Assembly: GCA_963693305.1 (NCBI GenBank)
Contig: OY855914.1
Coordinates: 14,227,699 to 14,291,698, forward strand
Direction: 5' to 3'
From: Meandrina meandrites
Lineage: Eukaryota > Cnidaria > Anthozoa > Scleractinia > Meandrinidae
Length of the DNA: 64,000 bases
In this document: positions 45,201 to 55,287 of the stretch, piece by piece
Position numbering within the stretch: the stretch's first letter is position 1
How the letters are laid out: the number at the start of each line of letters is the position of its first letter
Position numbers and translations under genes: made by a program
Notes under the pieces: model-generated
The model's database searches: none
What the model saw: the letters and a program-made list of their open reading frames with translations, nothing else
What the model was told of the DNA's origin: nothing

Positions 45201-48200
45201 GTGCACCTACTGCAAAGGCCCCCATCCATCATATCATTGTAATGTGGTTACTGATTGTCAGCAAAGGTGGTCCATAATTAAGAGGGAAAGACTTTGTTTC
45301 AACTGTCTAGGGAACCACAAGTCTACCACTTGCCAGTCAAAGTACTGTTGCCACAAATGTAGAGGAAAACATCATACAAGTCTTTGTCCAGGTGAACAAA
45401 TGTCAGGGGGGACCCCTACTGACCTTACAGCTCCCACCAGTAGCCCTCAAGGTACAAGTCAACAGCCAGCATCATCTGTTCATGCTACCCTTGCACCAAT
45501 CACAGATCCCTCATCTTCATCTCGTGTCCCAACCAGTGGTGGTCGCACTTCACTATTGAAAACAGCTATAGCAACCATCAGCAAAGATCATGTCTATTGT
45601 GAAGCAAACATTCTTCTTGATGAAGGAGCACAACGCTCATTTATTACTCAAACACTAGCCAATCAACTTGGCCTACCACTAACAGAAACAGAATCAATTT
45701 TGTTATCAGCCTTTGGAGCCCAACCATCAGCAAGCAGATATTTACCAGTTGCCACTATCAATGTTGTAACCACTCATGGAGAGAAAATTCCATTACGTGT
45801 CCTTGTGGTAGAAAAAATTGCAACACCCCTTCAAAATCATCTCTGCAGACAGATCCAAGACATGCCAGTCACCTTCGGGGATTGAGACTTGCCCATCCCA
45901 TCACCTCAGATGAACACTTTGCCATTTCTCTCCTGATTGGAGCAGACCATTACTGGGACATAGTTAATGACACAGTTATCTGTGGACAGGGGCCAACTGC
46001 TGTTGCCTCAAAGCTTGGTTACCTGTTATCTGGACCACTGCAAACCTCTCTTATCAGACCCTCTGAAACTGTTGTCAATTTACTGCACACCCTATCATCT
46101 ACTAAGAAAGAAGAGTTTGACCTGGAACAGTTCTGGTCCTTGGAAGCTTTGGGCATCTCTCCACAAGCAGAGGAAGACAATCATGAAGTTTTCCCGGAAA
46201 ACTACATCAACACCTCAGTCACAAGAAATCAAGATGGCAGTTACAATGCAAAATTCCCTTGGAAGGAAGACTCCCCGCTGCTCCCAGCAAACTACATGAA
46301 GTGTGAAAGGCGCACCCGGTCTAGGGTTCGTCGCCTTGCTGCCACACCCCAACTCTTGACTACCTATGGGAACATTATAGCTGAACAAGAAGCACGAGGT
46401 TTCATTGAGAGAGTTGATGATGCACAGCCTTCAGACAATGCACACTATATCCCTCACCACCCAGTAAGGAAAGACTCAGCTACAACACCAATCAGAATCG
46501 TGTATGACTGCAGCTTCCACTCTTCATTCGACAACCCCAGCCTGAATGACTGCCTTCATGCTGGCCCACCATTCCTTAATGACATGTGTTCGATTCTTCT
46601 GCGGTTCCGCACCTTCACCTATGGCTTGTCAACAGACATCGAAAAGGCATTTCTCCATGTTGGCCTTGACGAAAGTGATAGAGACTTCACCAGATTTTTC
46701 TGGTTATGTAACCCTGAGGATCCAGAAAGCGAGTTCCAAGTGTACCGCTTCAAGACTCTACCAGCTCCCCGTTCATGTTAAATGCAACACTTCACCACCA
46801 CCTAACCAACTACAGCACACCTGTGGCTGAGGATATGAAGGAGAATATCTATGTTGATAATGTCATCTCGGGTTGCAATGAGGAACAGGACGCTGTTGAC
46901 TACTATGTGGAAGCACGGTTGATCATGAATGAAGCACACTTCAACCTCCATTCCTGGTCTTCAAATAGCCCATCGCTTAGCAAGCAAGCTACAAAGGATG
47001 ATACCGCTGATGCAAATGAAATCGTGAACATCCTTGGTCTGAAATGGAACACATCCTCAGATACCCTCAGTCTGACGCCCCAAAAAACCTCCCAGCCATC
47101 GGACCAACCTATCACCAAACGTTGTGTGCTACAAATCTCATAGAAGACCTATGATCCACTTGGACTTTTGTCCCCTGTAACTATTAGGGCCAAACTTCTT
47201 ATCCAAGAACTATGGCAACAAAAACTTGAATGGGATGAACCGCTTCCACTGGAACTCAAAACCAAATGGCACAGTATTGCAGAAGATATTCAAGAGACAA
47301 GCAAGATTACCCTACCAAGATGTTTCTTCTCGGAATCTGAGTCACCAACCTCCACAACCTACTTACACATATTTGCTGATAGTAGCCCCAAAGCATACGG
47401 AGCCGTCGCCTATGTTTCTCATGGTCATCAGTCTTCTCTAGTCATGGCAAAGTCTCGTGTTGCCCCCTTGAAAGAGTTAACCTTACCACAGTTGGAACTC
47501 ATGGCAGCATTGATCGGCACAAGACTAGCCAACTTCATCTCCTGTGCCCTCAAGCCAAGGTACCCCAACCTAAAGGTCAAACTGTGGTCTGATAGTGAAA
47601 TAGTCCTTCACTGGCTTCACAGTAACAAACATTTAAAACCATTCATTGGAAACTGCACTAGAGAGATCAAGAGTTTATTTCCAGTATCACTTTGGAGCCA
47701 TTGGCCAACAAATGACAACCCTGCCGACTTACTCACTCGAGGAATCAGTGCCACAGAGTTACACGCTTCAACCCTATGGAAGCACGGTCCACATTGGTTG
47801 CCATCTGAGTCACAGTGGCCATCTTGGAATTCCTCTCAAGTGTTGCACATACACACTGCTGAAGCAATCGCTGCTGAAGCCACCGCAGATGAATCCACTC
47901 AAACAGAACCAACAGAAGAGACAGCAGGCATTCACTGTATTATGGATGCATCCCGATACAGTACCCTAACAAAGTTACTTACTGTCACAGCCTATGTCTT
48001 ACGATTCATGAAGAACCTGCAGAACCAAGAGCCCAGACAGGTAGGACCGTTATCTGCTAAAGAACGACAACGGGCTCGCGACAAGTGGATCCAGAACTGT
48101 CAAGGATTGACCTACACTGCAGAAATTGCTAACCTCCTATCCCGCTCCAGTACTCGCCTACCCTTGGTGAGGCAGCTTTGCCTATTTCTTGATTGTGATG

Positions 48201-51200
48201 GTTTCATTCGTTGTGGGGGGAGGCTCCACAATGCTCCACTCAGTAACTCAGCCAAATTCCCATACCTACTGCCACCAAACCATCCATTCACAGCGCTGAT
48301 TGTCTATGACACTCATAGGAAGCAACTACACTCTGGTGTCAATTCAACAGTGACCGCACTCCGCCAAAACTTCTGGATAACCTCCATACGCCAGTACGTC
48401 AGAAAACTACTCCGGACATGCGTGACCTGTCGGAAGTTAGAGGGAGTAGCCTTCAGAGCTCCAGATCCTGCTCCTTTAGCCAAACTGAGAGTCCAAGAAA
48501 CAGCACCCTTTGCAGTAACCGGAGTGGATTTTACTCGACCGTTATATGTGCGCTCAGAGAGCAGTGAGACCAAATGCTACATCTGTCTATTCACGTGCAC
48601 TGTAACAAGAGTAGTACACTTGGAAGTTGTTTCCGACTTGACAGAGAGAAGCTTTCTGCAAGCATTCCGTCGCTTCACAAGCCGCAAGTCCCTACCTTAC
48701 CACATGATATCTGACAATGCTTCTACCTACCTGGCTGCCGCAGACGAACTCAAGCAACTCTTCCAATCACCCTCGCTAAAGGAATCCCTCGGCAGACAGG
48801 GTGTTGAATGGCAGTTTATTCCCAAGAGAGCGCCATGGTACGGGGGATTTTGGGAGCGTCTCATTGGGCTAACCAAGAAGGCTATCAAGAAAACACTAGG
48901 AAGAGCACTGATTACCCTGACTGAGCTCCAGACACTTGCAGTTGAAGTTGAGGCCATCCTCAATGACCGTCCCATCACACATGTATCAAGTGATGTGAGT
49001 GATGAAGAGCCGTTGACACCTTCACATCTCCTGTATGGACGAAGGATCACCCATTTACCTTATCCTGAAATTGAAGACGAAGTATCAGATCCAACCTTTG
49101 GTGATGAGTCTCCCCTGAGACAAAGAGCTAACAAGCAAGCACTGATCTTACAACAGTTTTAGTACCGATGGAAACACGAGTATCTGACTTCCCTACGTGA
49201 ATTCCATAGGAATACTGGAAACAATAAGTGGTCCATTAGGAAAGGAGATGTGGTGTTAGTCCATGACGAGAGCCCTAGATTAACCTGGAAACTTGCTGTT
49301 GTAGAAAGTTTGATTGAAGGTGGTGACGGATTGATTCGAGCTGCAAACATTCTACGGATTGAAGCATTACAGTATTATTCTTGTCAACTCTGCCTACCCT
49401 CTTTAATTACGACTCGTGTCTACGCGACAAACTCTTTGTACAAAATATAACACTAGCTCAAAACACTCTTAGTGGTGAAAAGTAGGTTTTCATTCTGTAC
49501 AACTGTCACTGACATTAAAGTGCATATGACATGAAAAATATTTTCGCTTATTCGAAAGGCCTTTCAAAATACAGAAGAATGGCGTTTTTCTTTTCGAAAT
49601 ATCTTTTTTCGTTCCAGAGATATTGACTTTTTTGTATTATGCAAAATAGATCAGTGATGACGTCATAAGATTTGCAATTAATAAATTGTCAAATACTGAA
49701 TGAAAAATATCTCTGGAAATACATGTATTGAAGCATTGTTCTTTAAACTTGGCACCACAAATGTGCATCACAAAAAGAACAAAATACACCCTTAGTGCTA
49801 TTGCCATGACAACAGTTTTGCTGCTGGTGCTGTCTCGATAAAAACTGAAATTCCCAGTTTTTGTCTCAAACCAAGAACCATCTAGCACAGCCAATCCGAT
49901 GATGGGAATTAAGAAAATATGGGAACTATGTCGACTCTTTCAGCTCCAGTCTCTCTCTGTCAAAAACACAAATATCCCCATTTGTAGCCTATAAAGTGAG
50001 ACAAAGGGTCCTGTTTGGAACAGACATAGTTCCCATATTTTCTTAATTCCCATCATCGGATTGGCTGTGCTAGATGGTTCTTGGTTTGAGACAAAAACTG
50101 GGAATTTCAGTTTTTATCGAGACAGCACCAGCAGCAAAACTGTTGTCATGGCAATAGCACTAAGGGTGTCATTTTGTTTCTTTTGTGATGTATATTTGTG
50201 GTGCCAAGTTCTAAGACCACTGCTTTAATAGTTTTGGAGATAAATTTGTTTATTCAGTATTTGACCATTTTTTAGTTGCAAATCTTATGACGTCATCACT
50301 GATCTAATTTGCATAATACAAAAATGTTAATAACTCTGGAACAAAAAAAGATATTTCAAAAAGAAAAACGCCATTCTTCTGTACTTCGAAAGGCCTTTCA
50401 AATGAGCAGAAAATATTTTTCATATCATATACTTTAATTTACATGTAACAACCAGTACTATTATCTTGCAGAAAAGCGGTAAATGGGGAAAATAAAATAA
50501 TTTGCGAATCATGGTGCCGTGAGATGTATCTTTCATTGCGCGGACTTGTCGGCATGGAACTACATAGATACATAGATACATTTTACACCATGATTTTCCA
50601 TTTTAGATCCACTTAAAAATTGATCTGTGTTTCTTCATTTCATTGAAAACTTTGAAAAGGAATTTTTCGTGCTCAGAATACAAAAAAAATATCCTAACAG
50701 TTTGTAAATACATGCCACGACGTGCGATTCTTCTTGTACATTTGGTTACCGAGACAGATTGCGTGACAAGCTAAAAATACTTCTTTCAATAAAGACGACA
50801 AACAATAGATTTGTAACAATAGACAATACCATTTGCCAATATCCTCTGACAAGGAAGATTCGCAGCAGCTTTCAACATGTTAAACTAAATGATTCAATCG
50901 ATGACTGGCACAGATCTTTGAAAAGTACCTACCTGTAGTTTGCAAAAGGCTAGACAGACTAAATAACGAGGGATGCATGAAACTAACACTTCAGAATCGA
51001 GAACTGCTGACGCATTCCTGTCCAGTGATGTTTTTATTGCCCACAGCGAAAAGTATTCCCTTGAAAAATTAAAACAGTCCCTTGAGAGTTTACAGAAATG
51101 AGGGTCAGACAGTGCCAAGGACCCTCACAAATCTTCTATTTTGCTTGAAACAAGCAAAATAGTCGAAAAAAGGGGGTGGGGTGGGAAGAGGTGTTTTATT

Positions 51201-53846
51201 TTGTGCAGATGTGCCCCTAGATTTTTAAATGATGACGACACTCTTAACTCCAAAGTAGCAGCAGAGACATGAGCTATAATTTACAAGGGAAGAATTTTAA
51301 CTCATGATTACTCTTTTCAAACAAGGCACCAACCCCTCCCCCAGAGATTGATGAGGACACAACATTGACAGGTGAGGACAGGGGGGTACCAACTATTCGC
51401 CAGCCCTCACCTGCTGCCTTAGCAGTTATTCAAGAATACTTGGATCGCAAGAGGATGCGGCTGCTAGATCTGTTCTCTCAGGCAGACAAAGACAAGAACT
51501 GGGTAGTATCACGGCAAGAGTTTAGAAACATTATCCGGTCATGGAAAATTCCACTTACAGAGGTTGATTTGGAGGATTTGATCATGGCTTTAGACAGAGA
51601 TAACAGTGATGCCTTGGATTACAGAGAGCTGGCAGTGGGGAGACAGTCATACTTAGAGGAGAGGTGAGGGTGGTGTTGTTTAGATCAGATGGAAATTGGG
51701 TGGGACTGTGGGACTTCCAGGTAGAAGTGATGGGGTGATTGTCTACAATTTTCCAAGCTGAGGGGGCCCCTAAGTGGCTAATATTTTGTTTCTGATCCTA
51801 CCAAGTTAGTCAATTTCTAAGTGGTTAGTTGTGACTATTTCTTTTCTTTCACAAAACATATTGCAATCCTTACTGATATGTGCACTAAAAATGAATAGCT
51901 GTCCATAATATACACGGTACAGGTACCCTTAATAAGAGAGGTGTTACATTTTTAGTTCGAAAAGCTCAGATTTCAATTCCAGTAGTGAAAGAAATGCGAT
52001 GCCCAAAGGGAAAACACATTTTTGAGGGATATTTTTCCAAACTTGTATTTGAGCAGGGTGAAATAGATTTTCCAGAGCATTGGTGATTCCAAAAAACCAA
52101 TTACGTACAGATCAAGTGTAACAAGCATTTATCGACTGATCAATGTATTTTTTAAAGGGTCACAAAACAAACGGCGGAAATTGTCCTTAATCAAAGTGCT
52201 AAAGGTACTAAGAGACCAGAAACCATTCCAGAGGAACCGGAACCTGTTTCTGATCTAGTGCAGGACAAGTGGTCCAGTACTGGAGCACAGAGACCTGCAT
52301 CACCTCAGAGACCTTCCTCGCCACAAGCCACCCCCCAAAAGAGACCCTCAACGTCACCACAAAGACCCATTTCCCCCGCTTCAGCTCAGGCTCCGCCTGT
52401 GTCCTTTGTTGGGCAGCGACCAGGATCTGAGCCCCAGCAGCGACGTTCTCGCCCGGTGTCACCGATTAGTAATGGTAGCAGCGAGAGTAATATGTCGCCA
52501 ACATTGTTAGAAATACCCGCCATTCAGTTGTCGGAGAAAGTGGAGCAACTGACCCAAGACGAGGTAAGCCTAACCTGCCAAGCACCCATCTCCTGCATGA
52601 AGCTACTATATCTGGTAGATGTCATTATCTGGGCAGTACTCATTAAAACAACAATAATTATACAACAGGTACAGTGAGAGACTAAGCTCGAATAATTATA
52701 CTGCAGAATGTTTTCAGCTTTATACTCTATATTGAACGCTTGCTATAGAAATGTGTGATGAGAATAAAAAAAAAATGATTGCAGATAAAAGACAGACGCA
52801 TGAAGAAACAGCAAAAACGGAAAGAAAAGGAGAAAGCCAAGCAAAAAAAGCGAGCGTCACCCGAGAAAGTGTCTGTAGCACCTTCTACCTTGGGAGGTAG
52901 GGTTGGGGAGATGGTAGACCGGTACCGAAAGATGACCATGAAGGAGTATAACGACGTTGTGGAACTGTGCCACATGCATGGAGTGCAGATAAGCAAAGGT
53001 CAACTGGCACGAGGTACGTTCCTATTTGAGAATTATCCTTCGAGAATTATTCATCCATGAATATAACCCGGATATCAATTTATCGACCCAAAATTCTGAA
53101 TCCTTGCCTGCAACGTATTGCAGCCTTCTTTGTTTTATCGATCTTTTACAAGATTTCAAGTTCGTTGTTATTCTCAGAGAAATATGTGCACTTTCACATA
53201 CGGAGCGATTTTGCTCTGTTCCTTTTGTAATCACATAATTGTTTTATGCCACTGGGGATATATCCTTTGTAATGAAATGTTCTCGTCATTCGCGTTAACC
53301 ACTTTTAAAATGAAATGATTTCCTTCATTTTGAACGATTTTGGCATTTTATTAAGCCTGTGCGCAGACAACGCCTATTGCGAAACACCGTTGCTCATCGT
53401 GTTTCTTTTCATTCGAAGTACGATATGTTTGCACTCAAACTAAATAAACATAAGCGTCAATTTCTTACAATAAGTAACATTTGAGATCCCAGTGTTGTCT
53501 CCAAGAATGAAACCCGAGTTTTCGAAAACGCCACGTGATGCGAATTTCTATATTAATGCTGACAAAAAAAGTATTGTTAAAAAATAAAATAACTAAAAAT
53601 AACTTAAGTGAATAACTAAAAATAGGCACAAGTATTATTTAGCTGACCCCTTTCTTGATGTCTTTTCTTTCAGTTCTCCTTCAGCCAGAAGATAAACCAG
53701 TATCTCAACTCAAACTGACCGCGCGAAAACCTGGACTCTTTTCAATTTCTACCAGGCATCACATACCACCCGCTAAACCCCAGTCTTCCACAATCGTCAG
53801 CAATCCGCGGAGACCGAAGTTCAGAGATCCGGGTCCAACCACGTGA
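39253..53846 (+). CDS. Paired EF-hand protein with basic and proline-rich regions, six exons
   Basis: Exons 39253-39457, 42411-42628, 51326-51663, 52158-52563, 52785-53013, 53674-53846 join in phase with GT/AG borders to give 522 residues. Exon 3 encodes two EF-hand loops, DKDKNWVVSRQE (195-206) and DRDNSDALDYRE (231-242). Both keep acidic positions 1, 3 and 12; the usual glycine at position 6 is Trp and Asp. Exon 4 has a Ser/Pro-rich linker (RPASPQRPSSPQ), exon 5 a Lys/Arg-rich helix (MKKQQKRKEKEKAKQKKR), and the C-terminus is basic. Organisation recalls EFCAB-type ciliary/sperm EF-hand proteins (EFCAB12 is my best guess, not secure). The start could be later or an upstream exon may join at 39270, where TTTCAG occurs. 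Intron 2 is 8.7 kb because of transposon insertions. Confidence 0.82.
39686..40815. mobile_element. TGCAGAATACC-ended TIR element, copy 2, carrying a nested MITE
   Basis: Ends TTGCAGAATACCCGGCCCA and GGGCCGGGTATTCTGCAA are inverted. Near each end is a direct repeat of AATTTACATAACARCTGTATAC. The GAGCCGAA...AATCCATGAGC segment matches copy 1 at 18121-18613. Tandem GGAGTGCGGGACTGCGG words fill the right part. The element at 39914-40462 interrupts it. Confidence 0.7.
39914..40462. mobile_element. Nested MITE, TTAAAGTGCACCTAACCCC ends
   Basis: Left TTAAAGTGCACCTAACCCC and right GGGGTTAGGTGCACTTTAA are perfectly inverted 19-bp ends. The interior is itself partly palindromic, with TGACGTC-containing segments at ~40092 and ~40268 in opposite orientation. 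Overlapping ORFs on both strands are by-products of this symmetry. The ends resemble ATTAAAGTGCATATGACATG of the palindrome at 49514-50438. Confidence 0.75.
42629..43623 (+). other. Intron 2 of the EF-hand gene, left part
   Basis: No exon recognised. The segment 43495-43628 is a copy of the old repeat at 5215-5530, and it received the BEL/Pao insertion. Confidence 0.45.
43629..43918 (+). repeat. 5' LTR of the BEL/Pao element (290 bp)
   Basis: Starts TGTCGAGTAG directly after the AACTC duplication and ends GTCTACGCGACA. The last 80 bp are repeated at 49350-49429. It should contain the element's promoter and poly(A) site. Confidence 0.85.
43924..43941 (+). promoter_or_regulatory. Primer-binding site of the BEL/Pao element
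   Basis: TGGTGCCGAGACCAGGAT starts 5 nt after the LTR end and is complementary to a tRNA 3' end (…CGGCACCA), the expected minus-strand primer site. The tRNA species cannot be named safely. Confidence 0.65.
43942..45885 (+). CDS. gag-pro: BEL/Pao Gag and protease region
   Basis: Open for 647 residues from the first ATG after the primer site. Residues ~1-100 are helical and charged (likely coiled coil); a low-complexity Ser/Pro/Gln linker follows; ~205-360 match the DUF1759 Gag region (LPTFTGNPLHWCTFWDSFEA); ~420-485 contain CCHC-like knuckles (CTYCKGPHPSYHC, CFNCLGNH, CHKCRGKHHTSLC). The end is the DUF1758-type protease, but its active-site box reads LLDEGAQRSF (~557), where DSG/DTG is usual. 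The frame stops at TGA 45883-45885; homology continues in another frame, so a one-base indel in or near the GGGG run at ~45877-45880, or frameshifting, separates it from pol. Confidence 0.85.
   Translation: MAENLAKLQASRAGYRAHLTQTRKKAPQIMAKETLSELDLVSLNNILEQLARKKSILKELDQKIVTLLEDPAELEKEIFDTEVIQEDIDETSSQISNFIHHSLSVEKSPPSTSQSNTSNQGTPPVVILDSENAQAPPGTLSDSSSAGTSAPQEILNETTASGTFQAPQVPSGAQPPLQVQMANTPNPMQALSSNQASSPNHGSRLSKLNLPTFTGNPLHWCTFWDSFEASVHSNSNLSGIQKFSYLQAQLVGDASRAIAGFPLTNNNYEQAVNLLKERFGQPSKIINAHMQALLDLSSPSYQLTSLQLFYDSMENHVRGLGSLGKSHETYGDLLVPIVLGKLPHELRQNLAREHDSLEWKFQQLREAILKEIRILEAGINVNSPNISQHGTSSTVTSQFLTQTQGKQPNLTKSKTPAKRKCTYCKGPHPSYHCNVVTDCQQRWSIIKRERLCFNCLGNHKSTTCQSKYCCHKCRGKHHTSLCPGEQMSGGTPTDLTAPTSSPQGTSQQPASSVHATLAPITDPSSSSRVPTSGGRTSLLKTAIATISKDHVYCEANILLDEGAQRSFITQTLANQLGLPLTETESILLSAFGAQPSASRYLPVATINVVTTHGEKIPLRVLVVEKIATPLQNHLCRQIQDMPVTFGD
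45882..46781 (+). pseudogene. pol: BEL/Pao pol, protease end and reverse transcriptase N-terminus
   Basis: Continues from Gag-Pro in the -1 frame (LRLAHPITSDEHFAISLLIG) through the RT fingers (VRKDSATTPIRIVYDCS) to the first catalytic box TDIEKAFLHVGL (about 46637-46672). At ~46765 the conserved region before SSPFMLNAT is missing a few codons and the frame is lost, ending at TAA 46779-46781. This breaks the RT. Confidence 0.8.
46770..47143 (+). pseudogene. pol: BEL/Pao reverse transcriptase C-terminal part
   Basis: Third frame: SSPFMLNATLHHHL, then the catalytic YVDN box (ENIYVDNVISG, ~46848-46880) and the RT thumb. It ends at an in-frame TAG at 47141-47143, immediately before the conserved KTYDPLGLLSP stretch, so the stop is a nonsense mutation and not the natural end. 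Confidence 0.8.
47144..49162 (+). pseudogene. pol: BEL/Pao RNase H and integrase region
   Basis: Same frame as the preceding part after the TAG. Contains KTYDPLGLLSPVTIRAKLL, RNase H with YLHIFADSSPKAYGAV, the ELMAAL box and WSDSEIVLHWL, the integrase HH-CC zinc finger (H..H in DTHRKQLHS, CVTCRKLEG) and the DDE core with D (VTGVDF), D (ISDNAST) and E (WERLIGLTK) all present. A premature TAG at 49160-49162 interrupts the C-terminal tail. Confidence 0.85.
49163..49349 (+). pseudogene. pol: BEL/Pao integrase tail, truncated
   Basis: The frame remains open after the TAG and shows the usual tail (YRWKHEYLTSLREFH, DVVLVHDESPRL, GGDGLIRAANI). At 49350 it switches abruptly to LTR sequence. The expected final codons, polypurine tract and first ~210 bp of the 3' LTR are absent. 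Confidence 0.8.
49350..49429 (+). repeat. 3' LTR remnant (last 80 bp)
   Basis: Identical, as far as I can compare, to 43839-43918. It is followed by the AACTC duplication, so the outer end is original and the loss was internal. Confidence 0.85.
49514..50438. mobile_element. 925-bp near-palindromic foldback element
   Basis: Arms of about 420 bp (49514-49935 and ~50022-50438) are inverted copies with scattered mismatches; the centre is ~49979. Ends ATTAAAGTGCATATGACATG and CATATCATATACTTTAAT. Each arm contains a GATGACGTCA (CRE-like) site. There is no transposase. The duplication is unclear. Confidence 0.85.
50439..51325 (+). other. Intron 2 of the EF-hand gene, right part
   Basis: The first ~60 bp continue the old repeat (GAAAAGCGGTAA). 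Nothing else is recognised before the acceptor AAACAAG at 51325. Confidence 0.4.
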
Positions 53847-54087
53847 TATGACTGAAACCACATGGTATCTCCAAAAGAGTCGTGGAAAAAATAGTAAAAT
53901 ATGTAAAGTGACAGTTGTTTTTTTTAAGTAAAATGTAAATAGTAAATTATCATTAACTATTAAAGGTATTTTTTTATATAAATACATAATGTACACCAAA
54001 CAGTGTCTGTACAGAAAAGAAAATGAAAATAGAAAACGCCTGCTTTGATAAGTATGTAGGTGGAAGGTGATCTCCTCCAATTCACAT

Positions 54088-54093
54088 AATAAA
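54088..54093 (+). terminator. Candidate polyadenylation signal for the EF-hand gene
   Basis: AATAAA 242 bp after the stop codon, a normal 3' UTR length. Confidence 0.45.
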
Positions 54094-54675
54094 AAATTTG
54101 AAATTGAAAAAGGTGAAGTTGGGGTCATTTTGTTGTGTTCTTATGGATACTATCCACTGTTTTCTTGGACACTACTCACACACCTGCGAATTTTCTACTA
54201 GGGGTAACCCTACAATGTAACAGCATCGCATACAGGGGAAAAACGTGACAGAAAAACTTTCACTCTAGCGACGAATACAGAGTGGAATGTTGTACTTGCC
54301 TTGATGATTCAACTCTTTAGCTGTTAACAGTGATAAACATTTTAAAAAAATTCTTTTCACATCGGAACATTGTCTTGTTTTTTTTTTCATTTGATTTAAT
54401 GTCAGGATACCATCATGTGGACATTTTTCCTGATCATCGGAAATATTTGGCATTCTCATGAGATTTCGGCAATGGCCATACAAGATATTTCCTGTTCACT
54501 GTTTTGCCTTTTGGCCTGAAATTAATCACGAAGCTCACGAATAAATTTTCGTTGATTGGTTACATGACATCCATTCCCGTATCGGTCGTATCGACGTAAT
54601 CTGTCTGATGAACAAAAGGCCAAGTAAAAAAAAAAACAAAAAAAAAAAACAAAATCAAATACACAAAAAACAAAT

Positions 54676-54826
54676 GATTCTCGTCCCCGCCTTCAGGCCT
54701 CGCTCCATGGTTCCGCGCGGTGCGCTTTGCATCATGGGATTGATAGTACGCGGTTCGCTTGGCGTTATGGGACATCTACCCTCGCGCTCTCTGTTTTCAC
54801 GGCGCGATCGGCGCCTGGGGACGAGG
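54676..54826. mobile_element. Short CTCGTCCCC-ended MITE
   Basis: ATTCTCGTCCCCGCCTTCAGG at the left and CGCCTGGGGACGAG at the right are inverted. Shares its ends with the element at 63245-63542. Two GGTTCCGCGCGGTGCGCTT / CGCGGTTCGCTTGGCG-like words lie inside. Confidence 0.5.
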
Positions 54827-55287
54827 CAGACTTTTGTTCGCGTTTTATTTATCCTCCTATCTGATGTGAGGGCCCCCTGTGCTCAGGCCAAACTTTTAAA
54901 GCCTTGGGACGCTATACTAGCTAGGTCCGTACTGGATAGGTGCCCTCCAAATTACAGGCTGCGTCCAAACATCACAAGATGCCTTTTTCGACATCTTCAC
55001 AAAGCAAATAAAGTGAACATAGTTGTTCAGGTATTAAAGTGTATCTGTAACTATCGATCTCATTAAGTGTAAGCTGTATAGTTATGGACTTCTGATCATA
55101 CTCAAATGCAATTATGTGTTAAAAATGTTTTTTTTAATGAAAAAGTGCTCAATTCAGCTAATTCGAGACGTTCCGGGTATAACGCCTTCATCAGTCGTCA
55201 ATGTTTCAAGAATCAAACATTGATAGTGCAATACCCATACAAAACGGCCAAAGTTTTGAAAACCTTTTGAACTTTCTTCATTTACAG

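Larger units (their letters stand above)
43629..49429 (+). mobile_element. BEL/Pao LTR retrotransposon, damaged
   Basis: A 5.8-kb element in intron 2 of the EF-hand gene, in the same orientation. Boundaries are fixed by a 5-bp duplication AACTC (43624-43628 and 49430-49434) next to a TG...CA LTR. Order: 5' LTR, primer-binding site, gag with zinc knuckles, protease, reverse transcriptase, RNase H, integrase, which is the BEL/Pao order. Four coding lesions (frame change ~45880, deletion/frame change ~46765-46775, TAG 47141-47143, TAG 49160-49162) and loss of most of the 3' LTR make it immobile on its own. Confidence 0.92.
53847..55200. other. 3' flank of the EF-hand gene
   Basis: Contains AATAAA at 54088-54093, then AT-rich DNA, an A-rich stretch (54625-54675) and a short CTCGTCCCC-ended element (54676-54826). 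No gene is recognised. Confidence 0.4.

Noticed and set aside
49637..49894. Minus-strand ORF of 85 codons
   Set aside because: Lies inside an arm of the 925-bp palindrome; no domain features.
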